Source: Polaribacter sejongensis (GTDB lineage: Bacteria; Bacteroidota; Bacteroidia; Flavobacteriales; Flavobacteriaceae). From it: a DNA stretch of 64,000 nucleotides. The stretch is taken from positions 186,001-250,000 of the forward strand of contig NZ_CP150667.1 in assembly GCF_038024065.1 (NCBI RefSeq), written 5' to 3'. The notes under the pieces are model-generated. The model searched no databases. It saw only the letters and a list, made by a program, of their open reading frames with translations, and was not told where the DNA came from. The translations under genes and the position numbers were made by a program. Shown one piece after another: positions 45,901-54,016 of this stretch (position 1 is its first letter; each line of letters starts with the position of its first letter).

Positions 45901-47683
45901 TATGTGTTCCTGATTCTAAAAAGAATGGTGTTGCAGAGTTTATGGTTGTCCAAGTCGCATTATCTCCTGTGGCATCAAAACTTACTTGTTCTAAAGTATC
46001 ATCGCCAGAGGTTAATGTGAATTCGCCTGAGTTTGCACTAGCAATACGGTAACCTATAGTATACGTTCCGCTTAATTGTACATCGATGTCGTATTCTACC
46101 CAATCTCCAGAAGCAATGTTTGTAACCTGATTTGTTCCATCGTCATCTGTAGTGTCTTCAACAGAAACACCTTCCATATTAATATAATCTTCAGCTTCAA
46201 TTTTTGAAACAGAAACAGCAGTATGTACAACATTATTATTCTGACCTAAATCGGTTACCATCCCACCAGATTGTCCAGTAATATAAGACGTATCTTCACT
46301 TAAGTGTACAGCAAAGTTGGTTTGGTTATCAATTTGAATAGTACTTGCAGTAAAATCATCCTGGTTATTTAAGCTGTTTCCTAACGTACTAATGTGATTT
46401 CTTTCGCCACCGAACTTAATTTTTAAGTCTTGATCTAAAACTAAACCAGGAGCGCTTTTTAGAACAATGTTATGATTACTTCCACCAATATAAGCAACAC
46501 TACCTTCTCCATTATAATAAGGACCTTCTGCAGGAATAATAGTGATTTCGGCATCAAAATTTTTATCATTTGTATAGGTTGAAGAATATACAGGGCCATA
46601 GGCACAATCTGCATAAGAATCGACTACAGTTCCCGTTCCTAAAGAGAATCCGTTTTCACAACCAATTGCTGTGGTCCCTTCTACATATTTAGTACCTGTA
46701 GCATGAGCCAATGTAACTCCTGTTCTTAAGTTTTTAATTGTACAGTTTTTTACGGTTACGTTATTTGTTCCTCTGCTGTATTCTACTCCATCTATAATAG
46801 TCTCTCCACCATTATAGGCACGTATACCAGCTTCCCCCGTACTTTTCATATAACCAGGAGGTAATTTATAACCCCAAACGGTATAAAAATCGATTAAATC
46901 GGCAGGTGAACCTGTACCTGCTTCAGCTAGCATATCGTCTGTAGATCGCATTTCTCCTTCTAAATAACAATCCTCTATTATAGGATTATTTGCAGCTTGC
47001 ATAAACATACAATGTCCGTAGGTTCTATGAATTATAGTAACGCCTTTTGCATGGTTAGATTCACCACGAATTAAGAATGCACTATGTTTGTTGTGTTTAA
47101 TGGTGTAAGTACCTCCTTTACCAAAAGCATCTCCATAGCCATAAGGAAAGGATCCTTTTGCTGTAATATGAAAACCTTCAATTCTATTGAAGGATCCATC
47201 CATGGTAATATTACAGGCACCGTTTTTAGGAAAATCATTAACACTACCTAAGTCTACTAAAGTTAAATTTTTAAGAACATTGTTGTTACCTGTTGTTTGA
47301 ACCTCATAAAAATTATCATAAGAACCAGAGTATGCATTAAATACTGCAGTTTCTACATTAATAGTAACGCCTGTAAAATCGTAAACACTATTATTACCTG
47401 ATATTAATAAGAGTACATAATTTTTTCTACCTAAGAATTCTGTGTAATCAGGAAATAATCCGTTTTGAATATCTTCTGGAGTAACAGTATAAGTACCGGG
47501 TGTTAAGGTTACTTTTACATTATCTTGCTTTAGATATGGCAGGAGTTCCGTTAAAGAGTTAACAGTAACTTGAGAATAAGAAATACTGCTAATAGATAAA
47601 AAAAAGAGGGTAAATAAAATTTTAGTTTTTACTACTAATTTTCCATGTGTTTTCATGGCATACTTTGTGAATTTTGTTTCCAT
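42959..47683 (-). CDS. Giant secreted beta-helix protein with six CBM6-like modules and T9SS sorting domain
   Basis: 1574 residues; ATG 47656 (residue 10) is an alternative start and gives a more usual signal peptide (to SYSQ). Residues about 40-485 are a right-handed beta-helix (SLTELLPYLKQDNVKVTLTPG; repeats with HCMFMQAANNPIIEDC), possibly a lyase but not assigned to a family. CBM6-like modules, each opening with an E-A/G-E motif, begin near 494, 718, 959, 1094, 1224 and 1363. An Ig/PKD-like domain lies at 620-715 and an unassigned beta domain at 850-955. A sorting domain (FMYPNPVTNIL) starts near 1503. It is likely surface-attached and binds polysaccharide through several modules. It stands alone on the minus strand, and no clear copy of the locus operator was found before it. 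Confidence 0.85.
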   Translation of the reverse strand: METKFTKYAMKTHGKLVVKTKILFTLFFLSISSISYSQVTVNSLTELLPYLKQDNVKVTLTPGTYTVTPEDIQNGLFPDYTEFLGRKNYVLLLISGNNSVYDFTGVTINVETAVFNAYSGSYDNFYEVQTTGNNNVLKNLTLVDLGSVNDFPKNGACNITMDGSFNRIEGFHITAKGSFPYGYGDAFGKGGTYTIKHNKHSAFLIRGESNHAKGVTIIHRTYGHCMFMQAANNPIIEDCYLEGEMRSTDDMLAEAGTGSPADLIDFYTVWGYKLPPGYMKSTGEAGIRAYNGGETIIDGVEYSRGTNNVTVKNCTIKNLRTGVTLAHATGTKYVEGTTAIGCENGFSLGTGTVVDSYADCAYGPVYSSTYTNDKNFDAEITIIPAEGPYYNGEGSVAYIGGSNHNIVLKSAPGLVLDQDLKIKFGGERNHISTLGNSLNNQDDFTASTIQIDNQTNFAVHLSEDTSYITGQSGGMVTDLGQNNNVVHTAVSVSKIEAEDYINMEGVSVEDTTDDDGTNQVTNIASGDWVEYDIDVQLSGTYTIGYRIASANSGEFTLTSGDDTLEQVSFDATGDNATWTTINSATPFFLESGTHTLRITSQSADWNFNWLDLALECAVVPIDPFVEELNALGISLSLTEDTDLDVFPGNTARLQPQPEFGGNWNWTGPNGFTSNARIVEITNIDATAAGEYNVTYTNDCGQIVAETFIITLQGSLTIEGEAYSDMSGVETETTTDTSGADQVTAIEANDWMEYTFNIEKSATYAFSFRVASASEDGDFSMQLNGEDLQQVTFPATGSASTWTTVNAPAAYLAAGTHTLKLTSNSSDWLFNWMLLQGEDFVNPCALPFNPDVFTVQNEEKEWTSGLIDISCVSSVNAYITFSGTETLTSADYLNMYYKLDGGARMSISENTGIPSETAGAVTGLTGQTIELIIEGKSTSADNVYTISKINIVESTDPFVKIEAEDFTDSSGPKIGNNSDEGGGQNLGSIKPGHWSMYAGLDLTNVKSINARLSTQYDDAKVEVRINAPDGMLIGVIDVPNTKNWNIYETASAYIEDVTGIYDVYLIYTTTESSNVCNINWFQFSDAFVRAPIDPFSQFEAEYFDSEEGTQTVTTTDKTGTDQVGDIQDGDWIMFKGLNITDAYSLDLRVASASDNAKIELRLDALDGQLFSYIDVPNTSANDSWTTISVTLKAVSGEHDIYMIFKGEGNDLVNLNWMQFKLYQNPFERLEAEDYDNQQGDPSVKTTPDVDGGEDLRSIVPGDWVMFNDVDLTGVKSVSARIGSVYNDAFIEVRTGAADGELIGIINLYDTGGWYNYETVSGNITSIEGTHDVYFIFSTETSKNVCNINWFHFSSLEIIDSYEPFVRIEAEDYSLSKSIQTTVTTDVDGEDEVSDLQNENWVMYNDLDISAAASISLRLASMYAGNSVEIRLDDYNGTLISTLTVPNTGGLTTWATISKNITTVEGTHDIYLVFKGDSENLGNINWLMFNEDSVLSIDDNDYQTVFMYPNPVTNILNIKNGMGAKVDIYDITGKQILSKQVISNEQTINLSRFANGLYLVKMENEGKVTVKKIMKQ

Positions 47684-47721
47684 ACTAAATGTGTTAAATT
47701 AAATTAAATTTATTTTTTATT

Positions 47722-47729
47722 TAATGTTA
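47722..47729 (-). promoter_or_regulatory. Possible -7 box of the beta-helix/CBM6 gene
   Basis: TAACATTA on the minus strand, 38 bp before the start, resembles the TAACATTG boxes of the locus. Operator arms are not convincing at the expected place. The gap from here to 48201 is very AT-rich and I recognise nothing else in it. Confidence 0.35.
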
Positions 47730-48201
47730 GATACGTGTAGATTTTTATAAACCTATTTTAGTAGAGATTATAGATGATAAAATCAATAAAAAAAAGAACC
47801 TAACTCTAAACAAAATATAAATATGATTGATGCTCTTTTTTTTGTATTCATAAACATATAAAGAGCTCTTTTAAAATTATTTAATTAATAGTTTTACAAC
47901 TATAATACATTGTTCAATATTTATAATTTATTACTCTTTATAGTTTTTTACATAGTAAAGTGTTGATTTTTTGATGTTTTACGTTTTTTTTTTTAGGAGG
48001 AGAGAAAAAAGTATAGGTTTTTTTGTAAATACTATTGATAAAAAAAGAAACTTTTGAAAATTCAACTAAAACTCTTCTTTTAAACTTTAAATAAGTAGAA
48101 TTCTTTTTTCTAAATTATAATTTCACTTTTTTTGTTTAGTGTTTATTATTAATTTCTACGATTTTATTTATCAGATTTAGTGTCTATTTTCTTCAATTTA
48201 A

Positions 48202-48263
48202 TGATAAGTTATATTAAAAGAACTATAATTTATAGGTCTTAAAATTAGCATATTATAGTTTTA
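48202..48263 (+). promoter_or_regulatory. Candidate operator plus -7 box, copy 9
   Basis: Arms TGATAAGTTA (48202-48211) and CTATAATTTA (48223-48232) flank TATTAAAAGAA. The box TAGTTTTA (48256-48263) begins 24 bp after the right arm and fits TAnnTTTG except for the last base. The gene starts at 48367. Confidence 0.65.
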
Positions 48264-48366
48264 TATAAATTTAAAAATGCATTATGATAATCTGTATGCT
48301 AGAGTTTCTAAAAACTTTATTTTCCTTTTATCTCATCATTTTATGTTAACCTAAAACTATTTAATT

Positions 48367-50673
48367 ATGAAAAAACATTACTTTTTAAAGTTTACGATGC
48401 TTATCGCTTTCTTTACTTTTTTACCAACATCACTAAAAGCTGCAGATGAAAATGTACCTTTAGGAGGAGACATTCAAAACGCAATAAATATTGTAGCAGA
48501 TAGCGGAGGTGGTATTGTTACTTTAGCAAAAGGAACACACATTGTAACAGTACCTTTAAGAATGAAAAGTAATGTTACTTTACAAGGAGAAGGTTACCGA
48601 GAAAGTTTAATAAAAACGAACGATCATATTCAGATTATTATAGCCGATTCTGAAGGATTAGTTAACCTTGTTATTCAAAACTTAGCTATTGAAGGTATTA
48701 ATAGTGTAAGTGGCGGAGGTATACAAATTACTTCTCAAGGAGTAGATCACAATAGTATAAAGATTCTTAACGTACATTGCTATAATACAGGTTGGGGAGT
48801 ACATATTAAAGGAGCTAAAAAATTAGTTGTAGAAGATTGCTTGTTTGAAGGTAATGGTGCAATAACCAAAGAAGGCTATGCACATAATATGTATTTAAGA
48901 CGTGTATATGGTGCAGAAGTAAAAAATAGTCAATTTATTAATTCTATTACAGGTAACGGTATTAATATTTCTTACAGTGAAGATATTAATATCTATAACT
49001 GTAATATGTCTGGAAACTATTTTAGAGGTGTTCGTGCGGCAAATACAGATGGATATTTAGTGCATGATTGTATTGTTAATAATAATGGTAATGCAGGAAT
49101 CCTTGCTAATTCAGAAGGAGTACCAACAACCAATATAGATATCAAAAGAAACTGTGTTTCTAACAATGTTTTAGATGGTATTCGTGGTGTAAATGGAGCT
49201 ACAGGAATTGTTTATGATAATAATTCTTACGGAAATGGAACTGATTATAGTCTACCTAATGCAGTATTACAATCAGGTAACACCACAGATGAAAGTATAA
49301 GTTGTGTGTATGATGATACTAAAAGCGTAAGCTTGTCTGCTGTATCTGGAGATGATATGATCTTTTTAGATTGGGGACTTAAAAATATGATTCCAGTAAG
49401 ACAAGATGTGTTTAGAGATACAGATTCAAATCCAAGTGGGCGTAAATTAATTGCATCAAAAGTTGAAGGTGTTAATTATGTTGATACAAATGCAGAAAAT
49501 GGAGTAACCTATTGGTATTGGGTTAAAGCTTCTGATGAAAATGGTTCAATAAACTCTAATGTAGCAAGTGCAACTGCAGTAAATGTAGATGGATTAATTA
49601 TTCTTACAGCATTAAAAGGCGATAGTAAAGCAATCTTAAACTGGGAGATGGAAGGAATCATTTTAGGTAATCAGGAAGTATATAGAAATACAGATTCAGA
49701 TGCTACTACAAGAACCTTATTAGCTAGTAATATTGAAGGTGAAACATATACAGATGAAACTGTAGAAAATGGTACCGAATATTGGTATTGGATTGTTGCT
49801 ACAGATATTTCTGGAGAAAGTACAGATTCTAATGCTGTAAATTTAACGCCAGCAGTGCCAAATCCAAGTGTAATACTTAATGCTTACCCTGCTAATAATG
49901 CCGTTTTACTTAAATGGGAATTAAAAGATATCACTTTAGGAGATCAAGATATTTTTAGAGATACAGATTCAGACCCAAGTGGTAGAGTTTCAATAGCAAA
50001 TAACGTTTCTGGTGATAGTTATACGGATAATACCGCAGAAAATGACACAGAATATTGGTATTGGATTAAAGCAACAGATGTGTCTGGAGTTAGTACAAAT
50101 TCAGAAGCCGTTAATGCAACTCCAGTTCTTATGGAGCCAAAAATTACACTAACCACAGTGGCAGGAAATGAATTTGTGACTCTAAATTGGGATATTCAAG
50201 ATATAAATGTTCAAAATGTAGGTATTTTTAGAGATACAGATTCTAATGCAAGCGGACGTAAATTAGTAGCAAATGGTGTAACCGGAGGATCTTTTACAGA
50301 TAGTAGCGTAGAAAATGAAACCGAGTATTGGTATTGGCTTAAAGTAACAGATGTTACTGGAGCAAATATAAATACCGATGCAATTTATGCATTACCAAGT
50401 AGAACACTTTCTGTTTCTAAGGAGATAAATAAAAGTAACGCTTTACGTTTTTATCCAAATCCGGTAAATGATAAAGTTACTCTTCATATGCCAGCATCTG
50501 AGTTTAATAGGTATACTGTTTTTGATATTAATGGTAGAACTACATCAAGCGGATCTATAGCTAACGAACAAATAGAATTAGATATTAATATGAGCCATTT
50601 ATCAAAAGGAATTTATATGATTTCTGTACAAGGAAACCAAAATTCAAAAGTTTTAAAAGTGGTTAAAAACTAA
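48367..50673 (+). CDS. Secreted beta-helix protein with four FN3-like repeats and T9SS sorting domain
   Basis: 768 residues, signal peptide to about residue 26 (LKA). Residues 30-315 form a pectate-lyase-like helix (DIQNAINIVADSGGGIVTLAKGTH, MKSNVTLQGEG), related to the protein at 38.2 kb. From residue 319 to about 675 come four tandem repeats of about 88 residues of fibronectin III type, each with a FRDTDSN/S element and an EYWYW element. A sorting domain (FYPNPVNDKVTLHM) ends the protein. It is likely a surface enzyme or a scaffold that reaches out on FN3 spacers. No catalytic residues can be named. It is followed after 92 bp by the alginate-lyase-fold gene, probably in the same unit. Confidence 0.82.
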   Translation: MKKHYFLKFTMLIAFFTFLPTSLKAADENVPLGGDIQNAINIVADSGGGIVTLAKGTHIVTVPLRMKSNVTLQGEGYRESLIKTNDHIQIIIADSEGLVNLVIQNLAIEGINSVSGGGIQITSQGVDHNSIKILNVHCYNTGWGVHIKGAKKLVVEDCLFEGNGAITKEGYAHNMYLRRVYGAEVKNSQFINSITGNGINISYSEDINIYNCNMSGNYFRGVRAANTDGYLVHDCIVNNNGNAGILANSEGVPTTNIDIKRNCVSNNVLDGIRGVNGATGIVYDNNSYGNGTDYSLPNAVLQSGNTTDESISCVYDDTKSVSLSAVSGDDMIFLDWGLKNMIPVRQDVFRDTDSNPSGRKLIASKVEGVNYVDTNAENGVTYWYWVKASDENGSINSNVASATAVNVDGLIILTALKGDSKAILNWEMEGIILGNQEVYRNTDSDATTRTLLASNIEGETYTDETVENGTEYWYWIVATDISGESTDSNAVNLTPAVPNPSVILNAYPANNAVLLKWELKDITLGDQDIFRDTDSDPSGRVSIANNVSGDSYTDNTAENDTEYWYWIKATDVSGVSTNSEAVNATPVLMEPKITLTTVAGNEFVTLNWDIQDINVQNVGIFRDTDSNASGRKLVANGVTGGSFTDSSVENETEYWYWLKVTDVTGANINTDAIYALPSRTLSVSKEINKSNALRFYPNPVNDKVTLHMPASEFNRYTVFDINGRTTSSGSIANEQIELDINMSHLSKGIYMISVQGNQNSKVLKVVKN

Positions 50674-50764
50674 TTTTAAAATATAAATAAAAGAAAACCA
50701 TTAATCTTATTATGATTTTGTTTTGAATGGAAGATTAAAAGGTTTGTCTTAAAATTATTCTATA

Positions 50765-53662
50765 ATGAAAAAAAATATAATTTATTTAACAATTCTGTGC
50801 TTTACAGTAATAAATACAATTCAAGCACAGTTTGTACACCCAGGAATTACGCATAAAACATCCGATTTAGATCGAATGAAAGCTATGGTAGAAGCAGAAA
50901 TAGATCCTTGGTTTTCTTCTTATAATCAAATGGTTTCCGATTCAAAATCAGCATATGATTACACTGTTAAAGGAAATCTTTCTTTTACGGAATTAGGTCG
51001 TGATAATGGGACTAATTACAGTGCTTGGAATAGTGATATTAGAGCTGCCTATTACAATGCCATGCGTTGGTATATTGAGGGAGATAGTAGACATGCAGAT
51101 AAAGCTATCGAAATTTTTAATGCATGGGTAAATATTGAATCTGTAACAAGTAATGGAACAACGTCTTTAAGTGGTGGTGTTGCTTATATTATGATCGAAG
51201 CTGCAGAAATTGTTAAAAACACTTATACAGGTTGGTCTGATAGTGATAGGAAAAAATTTGAAGATATGTTGGTATTTCCTGGATATTCAAATACAGAAAT
51301 TCCAGAAGGTATATCAAATTCATATGGTTCTTTTTATTGGCAAGCTTTTCAAGGGGATCCTGTTAGGCATGGAAACCAAGGACTTTCTGGTTGGCGTACA
51401 GTTATGGCTATGGGTATTTTTTTAGATAATGAAATTATGTACGATCGCGCTTTAAGATATGTTAAAGGAGAACCACACAGAGCAGATGATTTGGCGTATC
51501 CTGCAGGTCCAAATACAAGTAAAGAAATTACAGATACTAACGATTATGCAGATACGTATAGTATTACAAGAGGCTATGATATTGAAGATTATGGGTATAA
51601 TGAACTTATGGTAAATTATATAGATGATAATGGTCAATGTCAAGAAAGCTCAAGAGACCAACAACATACAGCTTTTGGTATAGGTTTATTAACATCTATG
51701 GCAGAAATGGCTTGGAATCAAGGAGAAGATCTTTACGGGTTTACAGATGATAGATTATTACTTGGGTTAGAATATAACATGAGGTATAACGTATCTGCAA
51801 TAGCGTCTTTTGATGATCAATTAACTCCATGGGTACCAACAGTAAGTTCAGGGGAATTTAAAGAGGGGTTTGATAGAACAGGAAGATGGTACTCTAAAGC
51901 GATGAGTCCGATTGGAGTAGGAGAATTTAGTGGTATTCGACCAGTTTTTGAAATGCCAATAGCTCATTATTTAGGAAGAGGTTTAAAATCGGAAGAAGAG
52001 GTTAAATGGATTATTAGAGCTCGTGATAAAGCAATAGAATTATCAGGTTATGAAGATGCCGGTTGGACTAACGATGCTATTGGTTGGGGAGCACTTTCTG
52101 CTCGTAGACCTATGTATTGTTTTGGAGACCCAATAAGTGGTTTTACTTTAGAAGGTTTGCCTATTTATACAATGCATGATATAATTAATACCATTGAAGC
52201 GGAAAATTTTGATTATGATCCGATTAAAAAAGGAGAAGGACGTGTGTATCATGATAAATCTATAGGGAATTCAGAAGGAAACTATCGTGCTTTCGATAAC
52301 GTTGATATGGAAGATTTAGGAGATGAAAACTATGCAATTACATCTATAGAATCTGGAGAATGGCTTACGTATACAATTTCGGTTACAGAAACAGCTATTT
52401 ATAATATGACTATAACTTATGCCGCTTCTAAAGCAGATGGAACCATAAAATTTAATTTTGCAGGAGAAGATAAAACCGGAGATGTAATAGTTCCGTTTGA
52501 TGCATCTAATTCTACAGGAGATTCAGATTGGAAAACAATTGTAATTGCTGAAGATATATTATTGAACAAAGGTGTACAAAGCTTAAAGATTGAGTTTTCA
52601 GGAACATCTGAAGCTTTTAAATTAGATAACTTTAAACTTTCTAAAACAGCAACAGTAAAAGAAGATCAAGATATTCAATTTTTTACGCTTTCACATAAAG
52701 TAGTAGGAACAGAAGATTTTAATCCAGCAGCCAAAGCAAGTTCTGGTTTAGAGGTTAGTTATTCAAGTTCAGCTCCTTCAGTAGCAACTGTAGTAGATGG
52801 TAAAATACATGTTGTAGGTAGTGGAAGAACGATAATAACAGCAAATCAAATTGGTAATGAATCCTATAATCCAGCGATAGCTGTAACGCAAGAATTAGAT
52901 GTTGTAAATGAAATAGGAGGTACAAAAACCTTAATTGTAGATGCAGATAGTTATGTTCATGAAAGTAAATCAAATTCTAATTTTGGTGATGGAGGAAGTA
53001 TGGTTACAAAATTGTCTGCACGTTTTATTTATTTAAAATTTGATTTAAAATCTATACCAGGACCAATTATTTCGACAAAACTAAGAATGTATCAACGAAC
53101 TAGCTTTACAGATACGCGTACAGTTTATGATGTTGCAGATGATAATTGGATAGAATCTGAAATAACATGGAATAATAAACCTGCGTTTGAAAATGAAAGG
53201 TCTAGTATTATTACAACGCCTTCTACTTGGAATGAGTGGGAAGTATCGTCATACGTTGCTCAAGAATATAATAATGATAAAATGGTGACTTTTGCTGTAA
53301 GAGATCCTGCAGATAGTGGTATTGGAATCGATTATTATAGTAAGGAAAGTGATTTAAATCTTGCTCCAGAATTAATTATAGAATATTACGATTCTTCTTT
53401 AAGTTTAGATAATGAAGAAATAGCTGTTGCATTATATCCTAACCCAATTAAAAATATACTTAATATTTCTTTATTGTCAGCAAATTTTAATTTGGAAGAA
53501 TCAGAAGTTATATTGAGTACTATTAACGGACAAGAAGTATTAAAAATGAAGTTAGAATCTACCAAATCTCAATTAGATTTATCTAAGTTTAATAGTGGTA
53601 TTTATATTTTAACAATTAAAGATTCATCTAAAATAATGAATAAAAAAATTGTGAAGTTATAA
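50765..53662 (+). CDS. Alginate-lyase-fold (PL5/PL38-like) enzyme with CBM6-like, Big-like, CBM96-like and T9SS domains
   Basis: 965 residues, signal peptide to about residue 20 (IQAQ). Residues 22-465 form a helical toroid of the Alginate_lyase type: FVHPGITHKTSDLDRMK, GNQGLSGWRTVMAMGIF, GQCQESSRDQQHTAFGIG. The last two resemble PL38, which contains glucuronan lyases. A CBM6-like module (IEAENFDYDP) starts near 477, then a Big-like domain (about 630-715), a DNRLRE/CBM96-like module (VDADSYVHES...; from about 719) and a sorting domain (LYPNPIKNIL; about 889). It probably cleaves a uronic-acid backbone while bound to the cell surface. A terminator follows. Confidence 0.87.
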   Translation: MKKNIIYLTILCFTVINTIQAQFVHPGITHKTSDLDRMKAMVEAEIDPWFSSYNQMVSDSKSAYDYTVKGNLSFTELGRDNGTNYSAWNSDIRAAYYNAMRWYIEGDSRHADKAIEIFNAWVNIESVTSNGTTSLSGGVAYIMIEAAEIVKNTYTGWSDSDRKKFEDMLVFPGYSNTEIPEGISNSYGSFYWQAFQGDPVRHGNQGLSGWRTVMAMGIFLDNEIMYDRALRYVKGEPHRADDLAYPAGPNTSKEITDTNDYADTYSITRGYDIEDYGYNELMVNYIDDNGQCQESSRDQQHTAFGIGLLTSMAEMAWNQGEDLYGFTDDRLLLGLEYNMRYNVSAIASFDDQLTPWVPTVSSGEFKEGFDRTGRWYSKAMSPIGVGEFSGIRPVFEMPIAHYLGRGLKSEEEVKWIIRARDKAIELSGYEDAGWTNDAIGWGALSARRPMYCFGDPISGFTLEGLPIYTMHDIINTIEAENFDYDPIKKGEGRVYHDKSIGNSEGNYRAFDNVDMEDLGDENYAITSIESGEWLTYTISVTETAIYNMTITYAASKADGTIKFNFAGEDKTGDVIVPFDASNSTGDSDWKTIVIAEDILLNKGVQSLKIEFSGTSEAFKLDNFKLSKTATVKEDQDIQFFTLSHKVVGTEDFNPAAKASSGLEVSYSSSAPSVATVVDGKIHVVGSGRTIITANQIGNESYNPAIAVTQELDVVNEIGGTKTLIVDADSYVHESKSNSNFGDGGSMVTKLSARFIYLKFDLKSIPGPIISTKLRMYQRTSFTDTRTVYDVADDNWIESEITWNNKPAFENERSSIITTPSTWNEWEVSSYVAQEYNNDKMVTFAVRDPADSGIGIDYYSKESDLNLAPELIIEYYDSSLSLDNEEIAVALYPNPIKNILNISLLSANFNLEESEVILSTINGQEVLKMKLESTKSQLDLSKFNSGIYILTIKDSSKIMNKKIVKL

Positions 53663-53686
53663 TTACTGATTAGATAATTTATATAT

Positions 53687-53716
53687 AAAAACGAAGCTAT
53701 TTAGCTTCGTTTTTTG
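53687..53716 (+). terminator. Rho-independent terminator
   Basis: ACGAAGCTA and TAGCTTCGT form a perfect stem with a tiny loop, flanked by A- and T-runs. The following ~150 bp hold nothing recognised. Confidence 0.88.
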
Positions 53717-53869
53717 TTGAATTAAATTCAATAAAATAGATCGTTTTTTAGTGCTTCTTGTTATTTTAGTTTGTGCTGTTTAGTTGTAAAATAAAAAGAT
53801 ATTAAAAAATTTATTTTGAAGAAATATCAGCATTTAAAAGGATTAAGTAGCTATTATAATTAAAATGAG

Positions 53870-53931
53870 TAATAAGTTATAGTCTAGTAATTATAATTTA
53901 TATGGATTTTAATAATGATTCTATAATATTA
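53870..53931 (+). promoter_or_regulatory. Candidate operator plus -7 box, copy 10
   Basis: Arms TAATAAGTTA (53870-53879) and TTATAATTTA (53891-53900) are 21 bp apart. The box TAATATTA (53924-53931) begins 24 bp after the right arm. It drives the operon starting at 54017. Confidence 0.62.
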
Positions 53932-54016
53932 CATAAGTAAATAAAATAAAGCTTTTCTATGGATTAAAACCTGTAAATGAGTTTCATCATAAAATATAAT
54001 AAAGTCACATTTAACT

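Noticed and set aside
47900..47930. A further operator-like pair, CTATAATACA and TTATAATTTA, 21 bp apart
   Set aside because: No -7 box lies 24 bp downstream, and it is more than 430 bp from the plus-strand gene. In such AT-rich DNA this is likely chance.
48367..50673. The four FN3-like repeats as a possible CRISPR or DNA-level repeat
   Set aside because: The similarity is at protein level, in frame, with about 265-bp units of diverged DNA; they are protein domains.
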